DNA from: Bradyrhizobium manausense
Lineage (GTDB): Bacteria > Pseudomonadota > Alphaproteobacteria > Rhizobiales > Xanthobacteraceae
Length of the DNA: 64,000 nt
NCBI RefSeq assembly: GCF_018130615.1
Contig: NZ_JAFCKB010000008.1
Location: forward strand, 124,001 to 188,000
Direction: 5' to 3'
Shown here: positions 31,494-40,208 of the stretch, piece by piece
How positions within the stretch are numbered: position 1 is the first letter of the stretch
How the letters are laid out: the number at the start of each line of letters is the position of its first letter
Position numbers and translations under genes: made by a program
The notes under the pieces: generated by a model
Database searches by the model: none
Told to the model about the DNA's origin: nothing
What the model saw: the letters and a program-made list of their open reading frames with translations, nothing else

Positions 31494-32567
31494 ATGAGAG
31501 CGCGAGGCATTTCCGGGGGACGACGACTTCTGTTCTTTGCTCTTATCGGACTCGCTTCAAGTGGATGTGCCATCCATCCGCTACCAGGCGATCTGGCTGG
31601 CGTAGGAACGAGCGTGATTGTAAAGCAGATTCGTTGTGAGGCCCGCGCTGCCGGTGTGCAGGCACTGTTGAACTATTTGGCCGACGACGACAATTTTCGT
31701 AACGGTCAAGTCGATTTGACTTCGCATACGATAGGGACAGATCTCCTCAAGAGAGCTAAGGACGACCCGGAAGCTGTTGCCAAATTTGATCCCAGACAAT
31801 TGAAGGGAAGAGCCAGACATATCGTTGATATCCTCTACAGCACGGGCATTGCGTACAATTTTGATCTGACCGGGTTGGAGATGAATAACTTCGACCCTCA
31901 GATAAACTTCATTCGTCCCCTGCCGGTAAGTTCCGTCGTGTCGATGAGCGCAAGCGGGAGCTTTGATCGGTCGCGACAAAACGAGCGCATTTTCACGATC
32001 ACCGATACTCTTGGCGACTTGATCGCGAACACCAAACACCCGACTTGCACGCGCCCGGTCGACGAGAATTACATTTATCCGATTGCTGGAAGGGTGGGCA
32101 TCGACAAGGTGGTCGACGATTTTCTCAACCTTACGATTTTTGGGAATCTGGTCGCCGAGAACGACAAGCCCAAGGGTACGGTCAATGTTAAAGGGCCGCC
32201 AACCATGGTCGATCAACTACAGTTCGTGACAAAGATCGGTGGCACAGCTACGCCCAAGATCGTGTTCGCGCCTGCCGGCCGCGCCTTCCAGGTGGCTGAT
32301 GCGAGCTTCGGCGTCACCGCCTCGCGAACGGACACTCATCTACTCACAGTGGGCATCTACCTGGATCAAGCGGCGGCCCAAAAGTTGGATGCGGAGCCCT
32401 ATCTGCCCCACAGGCTGCCAGTAACACAGGCTGCGGCCGTTGGTGTTCCACATCGCGGCCAGTTCGTCACTTACTCTGGTGGACCTGCGGAGCGGGGAGC
32501 TGCGGCCGCTGTTGAGCAGTTCCTTGCCCTCAAAATCTTCAAGCCAACGATCGTTGTTGCTCAGTAG
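31494..32567 (+). CDS. Hypothetical lipoprotein
   Basis: A 357-residue protein from ATG 31494; an upstream in-frame ATG at 31389 would bury the signal sequence. The N-terminus is a lipoprotein signal: RGISGGRRLLFFALIGLASSGC, with C25 as the lipidated residue. The mature part has no domain I recognise. It has strand-rich segments (FDLTGLEMNNFDPQINFIRPL, VSMSASGSFDRSRQ) and a C-terminal half (QLQFVTKIGGTATPKIVFAP... VTASRTDTHLLTVGIYLDQ) that looks like a surface or periplasmic beta domain. Codons are visibly poorer in GC than in the neighbours, suggesting horizontal transfer. A small basic protein gene follows 11 bp after its stop. Confidence 0.65.
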   Translation: MRARGISGGRRLLFFALIGLASSGCAIHPLPGDLAGVGTSVIVKQIRCEARAAGVQALLNYLADDDNFRNGQVDLTSHTIGTDLLKRAKDDPEAVAKFDPRQLKGRARHIVDILYSTGIAYNFDLTGLEMNNFDPQINFIRPLPVSSVVSMSASGSFDRSRQNERIFTITDTLGDLIANTKHPTCTRPVDENYIYPIAGRVGIDKVVDDFLNLTIFGNLVAENDKPKGTVNVKGPPTMVDQLQFVTKIGGTATPKIVFAPAGRAFQVADASFGVTASRTDTHLLTVGIYLDQAAAQKLDAEPYLPHRLPVTQAAAVGVPHRGQFVTYSGGPAERGAAAAVEQFLALKIFKPTIVVAQ

Positions 32568-32578
32568 GGAGAATGCTC

Positions 32579-32908
32579 ATGGCAAAGAAGGTCGTGCGAA
32601 AGACTGCGACGAAAGCAAAGGCCGCTCGGAAGAAGAAACCGAGGCCGGGCGACGCTTCGCACGTTGAATTCGGAGCCCATGGTTTGGCTCACATTCTGAA
32701 TGCAGTGAAGACGGCAGGCTTGACTGAAGAGTTCAATAAGCACGTGGGCAAAGCCGGGACATTCGTTAGAGTGCGCCGAACTGGCCTGAAGAGCATCAAA
32801 CAGTTTGTCGACAGCAAACCCCAATTGGCCGAACTGTCGGATCGAATGGGCCGTTGCAACTGTCCGAAGGACGATCCGGACTGTATCTACTTTGGCCCGA
32901 CCGGATGA
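32579..32908 (+). CDS. Small lysine-rich orphan protein
   Basis: A 109-residue protein from ATG 32579 (TAGGGAGAATGCTC upstream; ATG 32573 is too close to that RBS). The N-terminal ~22 residues are extremely basic (KKVVRKTATKAKAARKKKPR), like a nucleic-acid-binding tail. The centre (HGLAHILNAVKTAGLTEEFNKHVGK) is helical, and the C-terminus has a C-N-C-P-x5-C cluster (RCNCPKDDPDCIYF) that could bind a metal. No family recognised. It probably shares a transcript with the lipoprotein gene, 11 bp upstream. Confidence 0.55.
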   Translation: MAKKVVRKTATKAKAARKKKPRPGDASHVEFGAHGLAHILNAVKTAGLTEEFNKHVGKAGTFVRVRRTGLKSIKQFVDSKPQLAELSDRMGRCNCPKDDPDCIYFGPTG

Positions 32909-32950
32909 CGTTCCGCCGGCGATCGTTGGCGCGCGGCGCCGCAGCTCGTG

Positions 32951-33067
32951 GGATGGGTTGAGCGAAGCGAAACCCATCGCCTGACGGGCGGAGTCAGCAC
33001 CAGCAATCGTTGGTGCGATCTGATCAAGAGAACAAAGTTTGATGGGTTCCGCTCCACCCATCCTACG
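32951..33067. repeat. Intergenic palindromic repeat, family I copy 2
   Basis: GGGATGGGTTGAGCGAAGCG..ACCCATC at the left and GATGGGTTCCGCTCCACCCATCCTACG at the right form an imperfect long hairpin related to 13221-13312. Between convergent genes. Confidence 0.7.
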
Positions 33068-33111
33068 CGCTGCTACGATTGCCCCGCGCGAGCATTTCGT
33101 AACGAAGTTTG

Positions 33112-34149
33112 TCAAAACCCCGCAATCACCTTCCCATCCGGCCCAACCAGCGTCGACGGTGCCTCGCCGAACACCAGCCCGTCCGGCTGAAACTTGATCG
33201 TCTTGCCGCCCTCGACGAACTCCGCGAAATTCCGCGGTGTTGCGGAGTGCACGCCGTTGCTCAGGAAATCGTCGATCTTGTAGCAGGTGTCGGGCTTGCC
33301 GCCGGAGCCTGCGCTCAAGAACTTCTGGAAGTTCTGGCTGGTCACCTTGGCCGTCTTGCGCGCCGACCAGTTGGTATAGCGGCGGAAGAGCTTTGGCAGG
33401 ATCACCGGGCCCTTGTCGGTTGCGAGCACGTCGGTCTCGTTTGCCTTGGGCTCGCGCAGGCTGAAGTCAAAGGCGGGAATGGTTTTGGCGAGGTTCTTCC
33501 AGACCGGCAGCTTCTTGGTGCGCGCGGTCTTGGCGAGCGCCAGGAAGGCCCTGATCTCGTCGTCGTTCATCGAGGAGTAGAACGTCGGATAGGCAAAGCC
33601 GTGCTCGACCAACCAATGGTTGATGTCGACCGTCTTGTTCGCAACGGTGACCTCGATATCGCCGACCAGCCGTCCATAGGTGTCGAACACCTCGTTCGGC
33701 GTATCGACACGGGTGAAGACGCGGCAGGCGAGCGTCGCCTCGCCGGTGTCGGCGAGGAAGTCATGCAGCGCCTTGGTCGAGGTCGCGCCGAGAAACTGCC
33801 GGTAGGAGTGCGTGACCTCGTGATAGGCTTGCCGTTTCGCGTCCGTCAGGCCTTTCTTCTCGGCGGGGGAGAGCGGCGACGGCATGTAGTGCAGCTCGGG
33901 CGCGTCGATGCCCTGGAGGCGGATGGTGAGCTTGCCGTTCTTGATCGGCGCGGTGTTGGTCCGGCCCTTGACCTTGGCATTGTCGAAAACGTGGGTCGTC
34001 TGGAACGTCGATTGATCGTTCTTGCGGAAACGGATCGCGTCTGCGGCGACATTCACCACGACCTTCGTGGTGTCGGCGTCCGAGCGTCCCTCTGGCCAGA
34101 ACTGACTGACCTCGATCGTGCCTTCGACCTCGAGCAATCCAACCGGCAT
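33112..34149 (-). CDS. Staphylococcal-nuclease-like domain protein with C-terminal extension
   Basis: A 345-residue protein from ATG 34149 with an excellent RBS (GAGGAGGAGCGGCC); the longer frame to 34320 is rejected. The SNase (thermonuclease) fold is recognisable: LTIRLQGIDAPELHYMP (the catalytic R and D of the RLxGIDAPE motif), YGRLVGDIEV (with catalytic-type R), and NHWLVEHGFAYPTFYSSM. The N-terminal ~50 residues and the C-terminal ~130 (from ~210) are additional; the tail has no domain I recognise. No signal peptide, so probably cytoplasmic. SNase proteins cut DNA/RNA or only bind it. Its neighbours are orphans of unknown role. Confidence 0.8.
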   Translation of the reverse strand: MPVGLLEVEGTIEVSQFWPEGRSDADTTKVVVNVAADAIRFRKNDQSTFQTTHVFDNAKVKGRTNTAPIKNGKLTIRLQGIDAPELHYMPSPLSPAEKKGLTDAKRQAYHEVTHSYRQFLGATSTKALHDFLADTGEATLACRVFTRVDTPNEVFDTYGRLVGDIEVTVANKTVDINHWLVEHGFAYPTFYSSMNDDEIRAFLALAKTARTKKLPVWKNLAKTIPAFDFSLREPKANETDVLATDKGPVILPKLFRRYTNWSARKTAKVTSQNFQKFLSAGSGGKPDTCYKIDDFLSNGVHSATPRNFAEFVEGGKTIKFQPDGLVFGEAPSTLVGPDGKVIAGF

Positions 34150-34374
34150 CGGCCGCTCCTCCTCATGAGTTTCGCGGCCGCTTCGACAACGCGACTCGCA
34201 CATGCAATCGAAGGTAGCGGACCATCTTCGTGCGACAGGCCCATGACGGGAGAAAGTGTGGGGAGACGCCACGGGGCCGGCCTGGTGCGTTCGCCACACA
34301 ACAGAAACGCGGGCCGGCAAATGCCGTCCCGCGCAATTCAGATCAGATGGTGATGCTGCGATCGAGCCCGAGGA

Positions 34375-34875
34375 TCAGCCCTTCTCAGGCCTGTGCGGAC
34401 AGACCATCGTCAGATGGAGCAGCGTCGGCTTGTCCGATCCCTTCTTGTAATCCCACTCCAACCGGATCTCGTGCCGGTCCGCCAGGGCATCGCCCGGCGC
34501 GTGGACAATGATGTTGGTCTTCATCGGGATCGGCGGCTCGGAGTTGAAGCACTTCCGGACGCAGGCATCGAGCAGGTCGCACCGCGTCAAGGGAATGACC
34601 CCAGGCTCGTCTCTGGACAGCGGGACAGTGTTCAGCTGGGCGCTGAGGTCGACGCGAGCCCGGCCCTTCTCCTTATGCCAGTGCTTGGCGCTGCCCTCCG
34701 GCCACTTCGAGGCCGGTGTCAGAATCAGGTGATACTGGCCGTATTCCAGAGTCGGTACATCGATGTCGTCCGATGCCTTCAGCTTGGCCACGCTCTTCTT
34801 CATGTTGGCCAGAGGGAAGTAGTTGCTGTTCATCAAATCTCTGAATGGCTTGCCTCTATAAGGTCTCGACCCCAT
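34375..34875 (-). CDS. Hypothetical protein next to the SNase-like gene
   Basis: A 166-residue protein from ATG 34875 with GAGGGGAAAAAGGCG upstream; the frame is open to 35004 but that extension lacks an RBS. No domain is recognised. It is basic at the N-terminus (GSRPYRGKPFRDLMNS), then mixed alpha/beta with TLEYGQYHLILTPASKWPEG, a cysteine pair (TRCDLLDACVRKC) and a C-terminal strand (HEIRLEWDYKKGSDKPTLLHLTMVC). 225 bp separate it from the SNase-like gene on the same strand; co-transcription is possible. Confidence 0.55.
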   Translation of the reverse strand: MGSRPYRGKPFRDLMNSNYFPLANMKKSVAKLKASDDIDVPTLEYGQYHLILTPASKWPEGSAKHWHKEKGRARVDLSAQLNTVPLSRDEPGVIPLTRCDLLDACVRKCFNSEPPIPMKTNIIVHAPGDALADRHEIRLEWDYKKGSDKPTLLHLTMVCPHRPEKG

Positions 34876-35159
34876 CGCCTTTTTCCCCTCAATATGTCTT
34901 TGGCTGTGCGAAAATACATACAACTCCGCGACGCCGGCCGGTTTGACCAACCCTGCGCCGCCGAAATATATGCCCCCCGTGCTGGGATGTGTTGACGCTA
35001 CCACTCAGGACTGTGTTTCGTCCAGATCGCCACCCGCGCTGTGCCCAGCTAACGGCGCGGAGCGGACGCGATTGCTAAGTAGGTCTCGATGGGTATTCTC
35101 ATCGGAAGTTGTCCGCGGATTCTGATCGACAGACGGGCCGCGGCCTTTGAGGCGCAGGA

Positions 35160-38100
35160 ATGCATTGCTTCGCATGTCAATCGGCGATCAATCCGGACGA
35201 TAGCTGGTGCTCCAAATGCGGGGCCGCAGTGCGTCAACGGGTCGATCCCGACAGCGAACGTCGGTTTGTGACGATTCTTCGTGCTGACGTCATCGATTCC
35301 ACGGGTCTCGTCGCCGAACTGGAGCCAGAGGAAGCGGTCTCGCGCCTCGAGCCGGCGCTCACGGCCATGAGGGCGTCCGTGCGTCAGTTCGGCGGCATCG
35401 TCAGCAAGGAGCTGGGCGACGGGCTTTCCGCTGTGTTCGGCGCCCCGATCGCGGACGACAACCATGCGCCGATGGCGTGCCATGCCGCGATCGAACTGGT
35501 CCGGCGCGTCGCAAGCCTGGGTGATCCCGCCCTTCAGGTCCGGGTAGGCCTGCACTCCGGCCATGTCGTTGCCTACATGGTCGCCAGCGAATTCTCCAAG
35601 GTTTACGAGATTGGCGGTGCTGCCCAGCATCTGGCCGCGCGGCTGGAGCAGGAGGCCGAGGCGAATCAAATCTACGTTTCGGAAGCCTGCCAGCAGCTCG
35701 CCGACGGCCATGTCCGGTTCGAGTCCCTCGGCGGCAAATCGCTGCGCGGCTTCAGCCAGCCCGTGCCGGTCTACCGGATCGTCGGTGCCAGCGATCTGTC
35801 GAGCTGGCGGGTCCGGCGTGCCCGCAGTGTCTCCCGATTCGTCGATCGCACCACCGAGCGAGCCCTGCTGGACCGCAGTGCGGAACAGGCGAGGGCGAGC
35901 CGGCAGACCGTGCTGCTGCTCGGCGATGCCGGCATCGGCAAATCGCGGCTGGCGCATGAGTTTGCGCAGAAGCTCAAGGCCGAGGGTTGGCGGCTGATTG
36001 ACGCCGAGTGCAGCCCGAATCTGCAAGGCGCGCCGTTCAGCACGCTCAAGCGGATCCTGCTGTCGGCCATCGACGCAGCCGCGAGGGACCCTGCCAATCC
36101 CGGCGATCTCCTCAAGGGCCTGTCCACGATCCAAAGAAGCGCGCTCGACGCGGTACTCGATGTGCCGATCTCGAATCCGCAGTGGGACGAGCTCGAGCCT
36201 CATGCCCGCGGCCGCGTGATCTCCGATGCAAGCTGTGCGGTCATCCGGACTCTGGCCAGCCGCCAGCGGACCATCCTTCTGTTGGAGGATCTGCACTGGA
36301 TCGACCGGGCCAGCGACGTCGTCGTCGCCGCCATCGCTTCGCTGGCGGTGCCCGATCTCCTCGTGCTGCTCACCTCCCGCCCGACCGGCATGCCGGTCTG
36401 GATCGCGCGCTGCCACGCCGAGGTCGTCGCGATGCGGCCGCTCGACGACGATTCGGGCCTCGAAATGCTGTCCGACATGCTTGGATCCGCCGAGACCAAC
36501 GCCGATCTGAAGAGCCGGATCATTTCCCATACGGCCAACGTGCCGCTGTTCATCGAGGAGGTCTGCCGCGGACTGAAGGACAGCGGCACCTTGCGCGGCG
36601 AGTGGGGTGACCTCGCTCTCGTGCGTCCGATCGACGAGCTCGGTATTCCCACCAGCATTCAGGGTGTGATCGCGGCCCGCCTCGATCGCGTATCGAGGCA
36701 ACAGCGCCTGGTGTTGCAAGTCGCGGCCGCCTTGGGCCCGCGATCGAGCGAAGCCGTGGTCCGCAGAGTCTCGGAGCTGCCTGAGGATGACTTTCAGGAC
36801 TGTCTCGCCTCGCTCGACCGAGCCGAGCTGCTCGTCAGGATCGATAGCGATCTCGAGAATTCGCTCGAATTCAGGCACGAGATGGTCCGCCAGGTGACCT
36901 ATGAGTCGATGGTCGAAAAGGTGCGCGACAGCGTCCATGCGCGGGTGCTCGCGGCTTTCGAGAGCGACGAAACCTGGCGGGATGATCCCGACGCCCTCTG
37001 TTACCACGCCATGCGCGCCAAGGATTGGGCGAAGGCATTCAACTACGGGAGAAGCGCCGCACAGAAATGCCTCGTGCGCTCGGCCTATGCCGAGGCTGTC
37101 GACTACTTCCGGACCGCGATGAATTCGCTCGACAAGACGCCGTTGACGCGTCCGCGGGAGACCAACGCCATCGATCTCCGGATGGAGGCGCGCATGGCGT
37201 TCATCTGGTCGGGTCGCGTCGCCGAGTGGGTCGATCTCGGAAAGGAGGCGGACCAACGGGCCAGCCAGATCGATGACGTCGGCAGAAAGGTCGCGGCCCT
37301 GACAGTCATGGCGGGTGGGCAGAACTTCTACGGGACGCCGGCCGAGGCCGTCGTTCTTGGCGAGGAAGTCGTCGGTCTTGCCGAGGAGTCGGGCAATCCG
37401 GGGTGGCGCAACCTTGCGCAATACAATCTCGGACAGGCCTATTTTCTTGCGGGTCGATACCGCGAGGCCGAGCAGACATTCGCGCGGGCGCGCGCACATC
37501 TCCTCGCACCGGAAGCGAGTGCACCATACGGCACGCCGCCGAAATACACGCTCCTGCTTTGCTGCATGATGAAAAGCTTAACCCACATCGTCATGGGTGA
37601 GTTCGACGCCGCCGAGCGGCTCCAGCGAGAAGCCGCTGCGATCGCGGACGAGACCGGCCGTCCCTATGACCGCGTCGCGGCGGCCTATAGCGGCGGCTGG
37701 CTGATGCTCGGCCGGGGCGATCCGGCGGCGGCCGCTTCCATTCTCGAAGGCGGCTTCGTGCTGGCGCAGAAGCACGGCATCCGCCTGTTCGTGCCGGTGC
37801 TCGCCTGCCATCTCGGCATCGCCTATCTGGAGCAGGGGCAGCTCGACCGCGCCCGCCGCATGCTGGCCGAGGCGCGCGAAGAGGCGCGCAGCGTCGGCTA
37901 TACCTCGGCGGTGCTGCGCTCTTCGATCTCCCTGGCGCTGGCGACCAACCAGCTCGGCGACGTGCAGGCCGCGCAGAACATGCTGCGCGAGGCGCGCAAC
38001 ACGGCGCGCCAGCAGGGTTTTTCCGGCCTCGAGGCCGAGGCCCTGTACGGCGAAGCCGTGGTGACGCCGCCCTCGAGCCAGGAGAACCGGGCCATCATCC

Positions 38101-38216
38101 TGGCCGCGCTGCGCGCCACGATCGCGATCGCGTCCGACAGCGGCGCGCGACCGCTGCTGCAGAAGGCCGAGGCGATGCTGAACGGCGTGCTCGCCGAGGG
38201 CGATCAGCCGACCTGA
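35160..38216 (+). CDS. Zinc-ribbon/class III cyclase/AAA ATPase/TPR signalling protein
   Basis: A 1018-residue protein. Residues 3-20 form a zinc ribbon (C3, C6, C17, C20). Residues ~33-205 are a class III nucleotide cyclase homology domain: the metal aspartates D43 (LRADVIDSTGL) and D87 (ELGDGLSAVFG) are present, and AAQHLAARLEQ keeps the arginine while the usual asparagine is histidine, as in many AAA-linked cyclases. An ATPase (Walker A GDAGIGKS 255-262, Walker B ILLLEDLHWID ~367-377) of the MalT/STAND-like type follows, then TPR-like repeats from ~680 to the end. No membrane segment. The family is thought to couple cAMP-like signalling or regulation to an unknown cue. It stands alone, with no RNA or operon partner. 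Confidence 0.9.
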   Translation: MHCFACQSAINPDDSWCSKCGAAVRQRVDPDSERRFVTILRADVIDSTGLVAELEPEEAVSRLEPALTAMRASVRQFGGIVSKELGDGLSAVFGAPIADDNHAPMACHAAIELVRRVASLGDPALQVRVGLHSGHVVAYMVASEFSKVYEIGGAAQHLAARLEQEAEANQIYVSEACQQLADGHVRFESLGGKSLRGFSQPVPVYRIVGASDLSSWRVRRARSVSRFVDRTTERALLDRSAEQARASRQTVLLLGDAGIGKSRLAHEFAQKLKAEGWRLIDAECSPNLQGAPFSTLKRILLSAIDAAARDPANPGDLLKGLSTIQRSALDAVLDVPISNPQWDELEPHARGRVISDASCAVIRTLASRQRTILLLEDLHWIDRASDVVVAAIASLAVPDLLVLLTSRPTGMPVWIARCHAEVVAMRPLDDDSGLEMLSDMLGSAETNADLKSRIISHTANVPLFIEEVCRGLKDSGTLRGEWGDLALVRPIDELGIPTSIQGVIAARLDRVSRQQRLVLQVAAALGPRSSEAVVRRVSELPEDDFQDCLASLDRAELLVRIDSDLENSLEFRHEMVRQVTYESMVEKVRDSVHARVLAAFESDETWRDDPDALCYHAMRAKDWAKAFNYGRSAAQKCLVRSAYAEAVDYFRTAMNSLDKTPLTRPRETNAIDLRMEARMAFIWSGRVAEWVDLGKEADQRASQIDDVGRKVAALTVMAGGQNFYGTPAEAVVLGEEVVGLAEESGNPGWRNLAQYNLGQAYFLAGRYREAEQTFARARAHLLAPEASAPYGTPPKYTLLLCCMMKSLTHIVMGEFDAAERLQREAAAIADETGRPYDRVAAAYSGGWLMLGRGDPAAAASILEGGFVLAQKHGIRLFVPVLACHLGIAYLEQGQLDRARRMLAEAREEARSVGYTSAVLRSSISLALATNQLGDVQAAQNMLREARNTARQQGFSGLEAEALYGEAVVTPPSSQENRAIILAALRATIAIASDSGARPLLQKAEAMLNGVLAEGDQPT

Positions 38217-38488
38217 GACAGGCCTCCGGCATGCGAGCCCCTTCTTCCCGGCGGGCCAAATGAGTTTCGCTGGCGATGCAAGTACTTAGCTACTGTGCAT
38301 GGGGTTGTTTTCGCCTTTGTGGGGTGCGGCCCGGATGTGGCCACAAAGCCCCTTGCGCGGGCGCCAAGGTGGGCTACCGTCGGCTGTCCATCTAACTTCA
38401 GGGCTAGGTGACGATTTGTTTGATATTTTTTAGCATGTGATTGCATCGGCGCCGCGATGGCGCGACGCCCACCCGACGAGGCGGGGCC

Positions 38489-39709
38489 ATGATCATACGG
38501 GACCATGCAGCACTGTTGGCGCCGGTCGAGCGCGACCTGCGGCTCGACCTCTTCCGCGGCATCGGGTTGTGGATGATCTTCCTCGATCACATCCCGCACG
38601 ACGTCGTGGCCTGGCTGACGCTGCGCAATTACGGCTTCAGCGACGCCGCCGAATTCTTCGTCTTCATCTCCGGCTATCTGGTCGGCTGGATCTACGGCCC
38701 CGTCGTCGCCGGCGGCTGGTTCCTCGCCGCGCTGAAGCGGCTGTGGCGGCGGGCGGCGGAAATGTACGTCGCCCACATCATGCTGTTCCTGCTGTTCACG
38801 GCGCAGATCGCCCGCACCGCGCGCCGCTTCGACAATCCGATGTACGAGCACGAGTTCAACGTGTTCAATTTCCTGTCGCATCCGGACGAGCTGATCGGGC
38901 AGGCGATCCTGCTCAAATACAAGCCGGTCAATCTCGACGTGCTGCCGCTCTACATCACGCTGGTGCTGGCTGCGCCCTTCATGATCTGGTGCCTGGTACG
39001 CCGTCCGAACCTGACGCTCGCCGCCTCCGTGGTGCTGTACGTGCTGTCGCGCCGGTTCGACTGGAACATCGCCTCCTATCCGCCCGGCACCACCTGGTAC
39101 TTCAATCCGTTCTGCTGGCAGCTGATGTTCGTGTTCGCCGCCTGGTGCGGCATCGGCCAGATCGACAGGATCGGCAAATGGGTGTGGTCGAGGGCTACGA
39201 TGACGCTGGCCGCGGCCTGGCTCGTCTTCGCTCTTCTGATCGTGATGACCTGGCACGTCCACACGCTCGAGGCCCTGGTCCCGAAATGGATGATCAAGGC
39301 GATTTACCCGATCGACAAGACCGACCTCGACATGCTGCGCTTCACGCATTTCCTGGCACTGGCGATCTGGGTGACGTATTTCGTCTCGCGCAAATGGAAG
39401 GCGCTGCACACCGGCTGGCTGCGTCCCGTCATCCTCTGCGGCCAGCACTCGCTGCCGATCTTCTGCCTCGGCGTCTTCCTGTCGTTCTCCGCGCACTGGA
39501 TCCTGACGCAATACACCAAGGGCGTCTGGGAGCAGCTCGCAGTCTCCCTCGTCGGCATCATCATCATGGTCGGCGCCGCCTGGCTGCTCGATCGCGCCGA
39601 GCGGGTGCCGAGCCTCTTCGTGAGAGTGTCCGAGGTCGAAGAGCCAGACGCTGCCATCGAGAGTGCCCCGGCCGCAACTGGCGCCGCGGCTGCGCCTGCG
39701 AGCCGGTGA
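38489..39709 (+). CDS. OpgC-family membrane acyltransferase-like protein
   Basis: A 406-residue protein from ATG 38489 with GCGGGGCC upstream. About ten membrane helices. The N-terminal RDLRLDLFRGIGLWMIFLDHIPHD, carrying the active-site-like aspartate/histidine, and the FGFSDAAEFFVFISGYL-like segment are typical of OpgC proteins, which transfer succinyl groups to osmoregulated periplasmic glucans. The C-terminus is Glu/Ala-rich and soluble. It is followed after 10 bp by a DUF2059 protein, so the two form a likely operon at the inner membrane/periplasm. Glucan modification is inferred from family. Confidence 0.85.
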   Translation: MIIRDHAALLAPVERDLRLDLFRGIGLWMIFLDHIPHDVVAWLTLRNYGFSDAAEFFVFISGYLVGWIYGPVVAGGWFLAALKRLWRRAAEMYVAHIMLFLLFTAQIARTARRFDNPMYEHEFNVFNFLSHPDELIGQAILLKYKPVNLDVLPLYITLVLAAPFMIWCLVRRPNLTLAASVVLYVLSRRFDWNIASYPPGTTWYFNPFCWQLMFVFAAWCGIGQIDRIGKWVWSRATMTLAAAWLVFALLIVMTWHVHTLEALVPKWMIKAIYPIDKTDLDMLRFTHFLALAIWVTYFVSRKWKALHTGWLRPVILCGQHSLPIFCLGVFLSFSAHWILTQYTKGVWEQLAVSLVGIIIMVGAAWLLDRAERVPSLFVRVSEVEEPDAAIESAPAATGAAAAPASR

Positions 39710-39719
39710 GGAGAGGCCC

Positions 39720-40208
39720 ATGTCCAGACGCATGTTGACGATCGCCGGCATCCTCCTGCTCCTCGTCGGCGGCGCATCCGCGCAAGCGCCGTCGCCCGAG
39801 GCGATGACGACGGCGCGCAAGCTCATGGTCACGTTGAAGATCACCGATCAATACCGCGCGCTGCTGCCGCAGCTTCTGCTCAAGCTGCGGCCGGTGGTGG
39901 CGCAGGACAGGCCGGAGATCGAGCGCGACTACGATGCGATGACGGCGCCGGGGGCCCAAATCTACGCGCCGTTCTTCGCGACCATGGTCGAACAGACCGC
40001 CGCCGTCTATGCCGCAAGCTTCACCCTGGACGAGCTGCGCCAGATCGAGGCGTTCTATTCGCAGCCGGCCGGACAGAAGCTTCTGGCGCAGTCGGATGCG
40101 CTGGCACAGGCGAGTGCGCAGATCGGCCAGAACGTCAGCCAGAAGGCCGCCGACGAATTGAAGCAGCGCCTGATCGAGGCGCTGCGCCAGAAGGGCCACA
40201 AGCTCTAG
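39720..40208 (+). CDS. Exported DUF2059 family protein
   Basis: A 162-residue protein from ATG 39720 (GAGGAGAGGCCC RBS). The signal peptide is MLTIAGILLLLVGGASAQA. The mature part follows DUF2059: a helical N-terminal half, then FFATMVEQTAAVYAASFTLDELRQIEAFYSQPAGQKLLAQS, the family's hallmark FxxxELxxlxxFYxSpxGxK segment. Function unknown; periplasmic. The stop is in CTAG (40205-40208), whose reverse complement is the stop of the convergent permease gene, so the two genes share a stop site. Confidence 0.85.
   Translation: MSRRMLTIAGILLLLVGGASAQAPSPEAMTTARKLMVTLKITDQYRALLPQLLLKLRPVVAQDRPEIERDYDAMTAPGAQIYAPFFATMVEQTAAVYAASFTLDELRQIEAFYSQPAGQKLLAQSDALAQASAQIGQNVSQKAADELKQRLIEALRQKGHKL

Noticed and set aside
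35049-37499. A long minus-strand open frame of ~816 codons opposite the cyclase/ATPase gene
   Set aside because: It lacks any recognisable domain, is arginine/histidine/leucine-rich in the manner of GC-rich antisense frames, and the plus strand carries a full set of motifs.
38204-39844. A long minus-strand open frame of ~546 codons opposite the OpgC-like gene
   Set aside because: Its composition is that of a GC-rich shadow and it has no motif, while the plus strand encodes a ten-helix protein.
40205-40208. Overlap of convergent genes as a sign of a frameshift or annotation error
   Set aside because: CTAG gives TAG on both strands, so both genes end properly at the shared site, and both proteins have normal family lengths.
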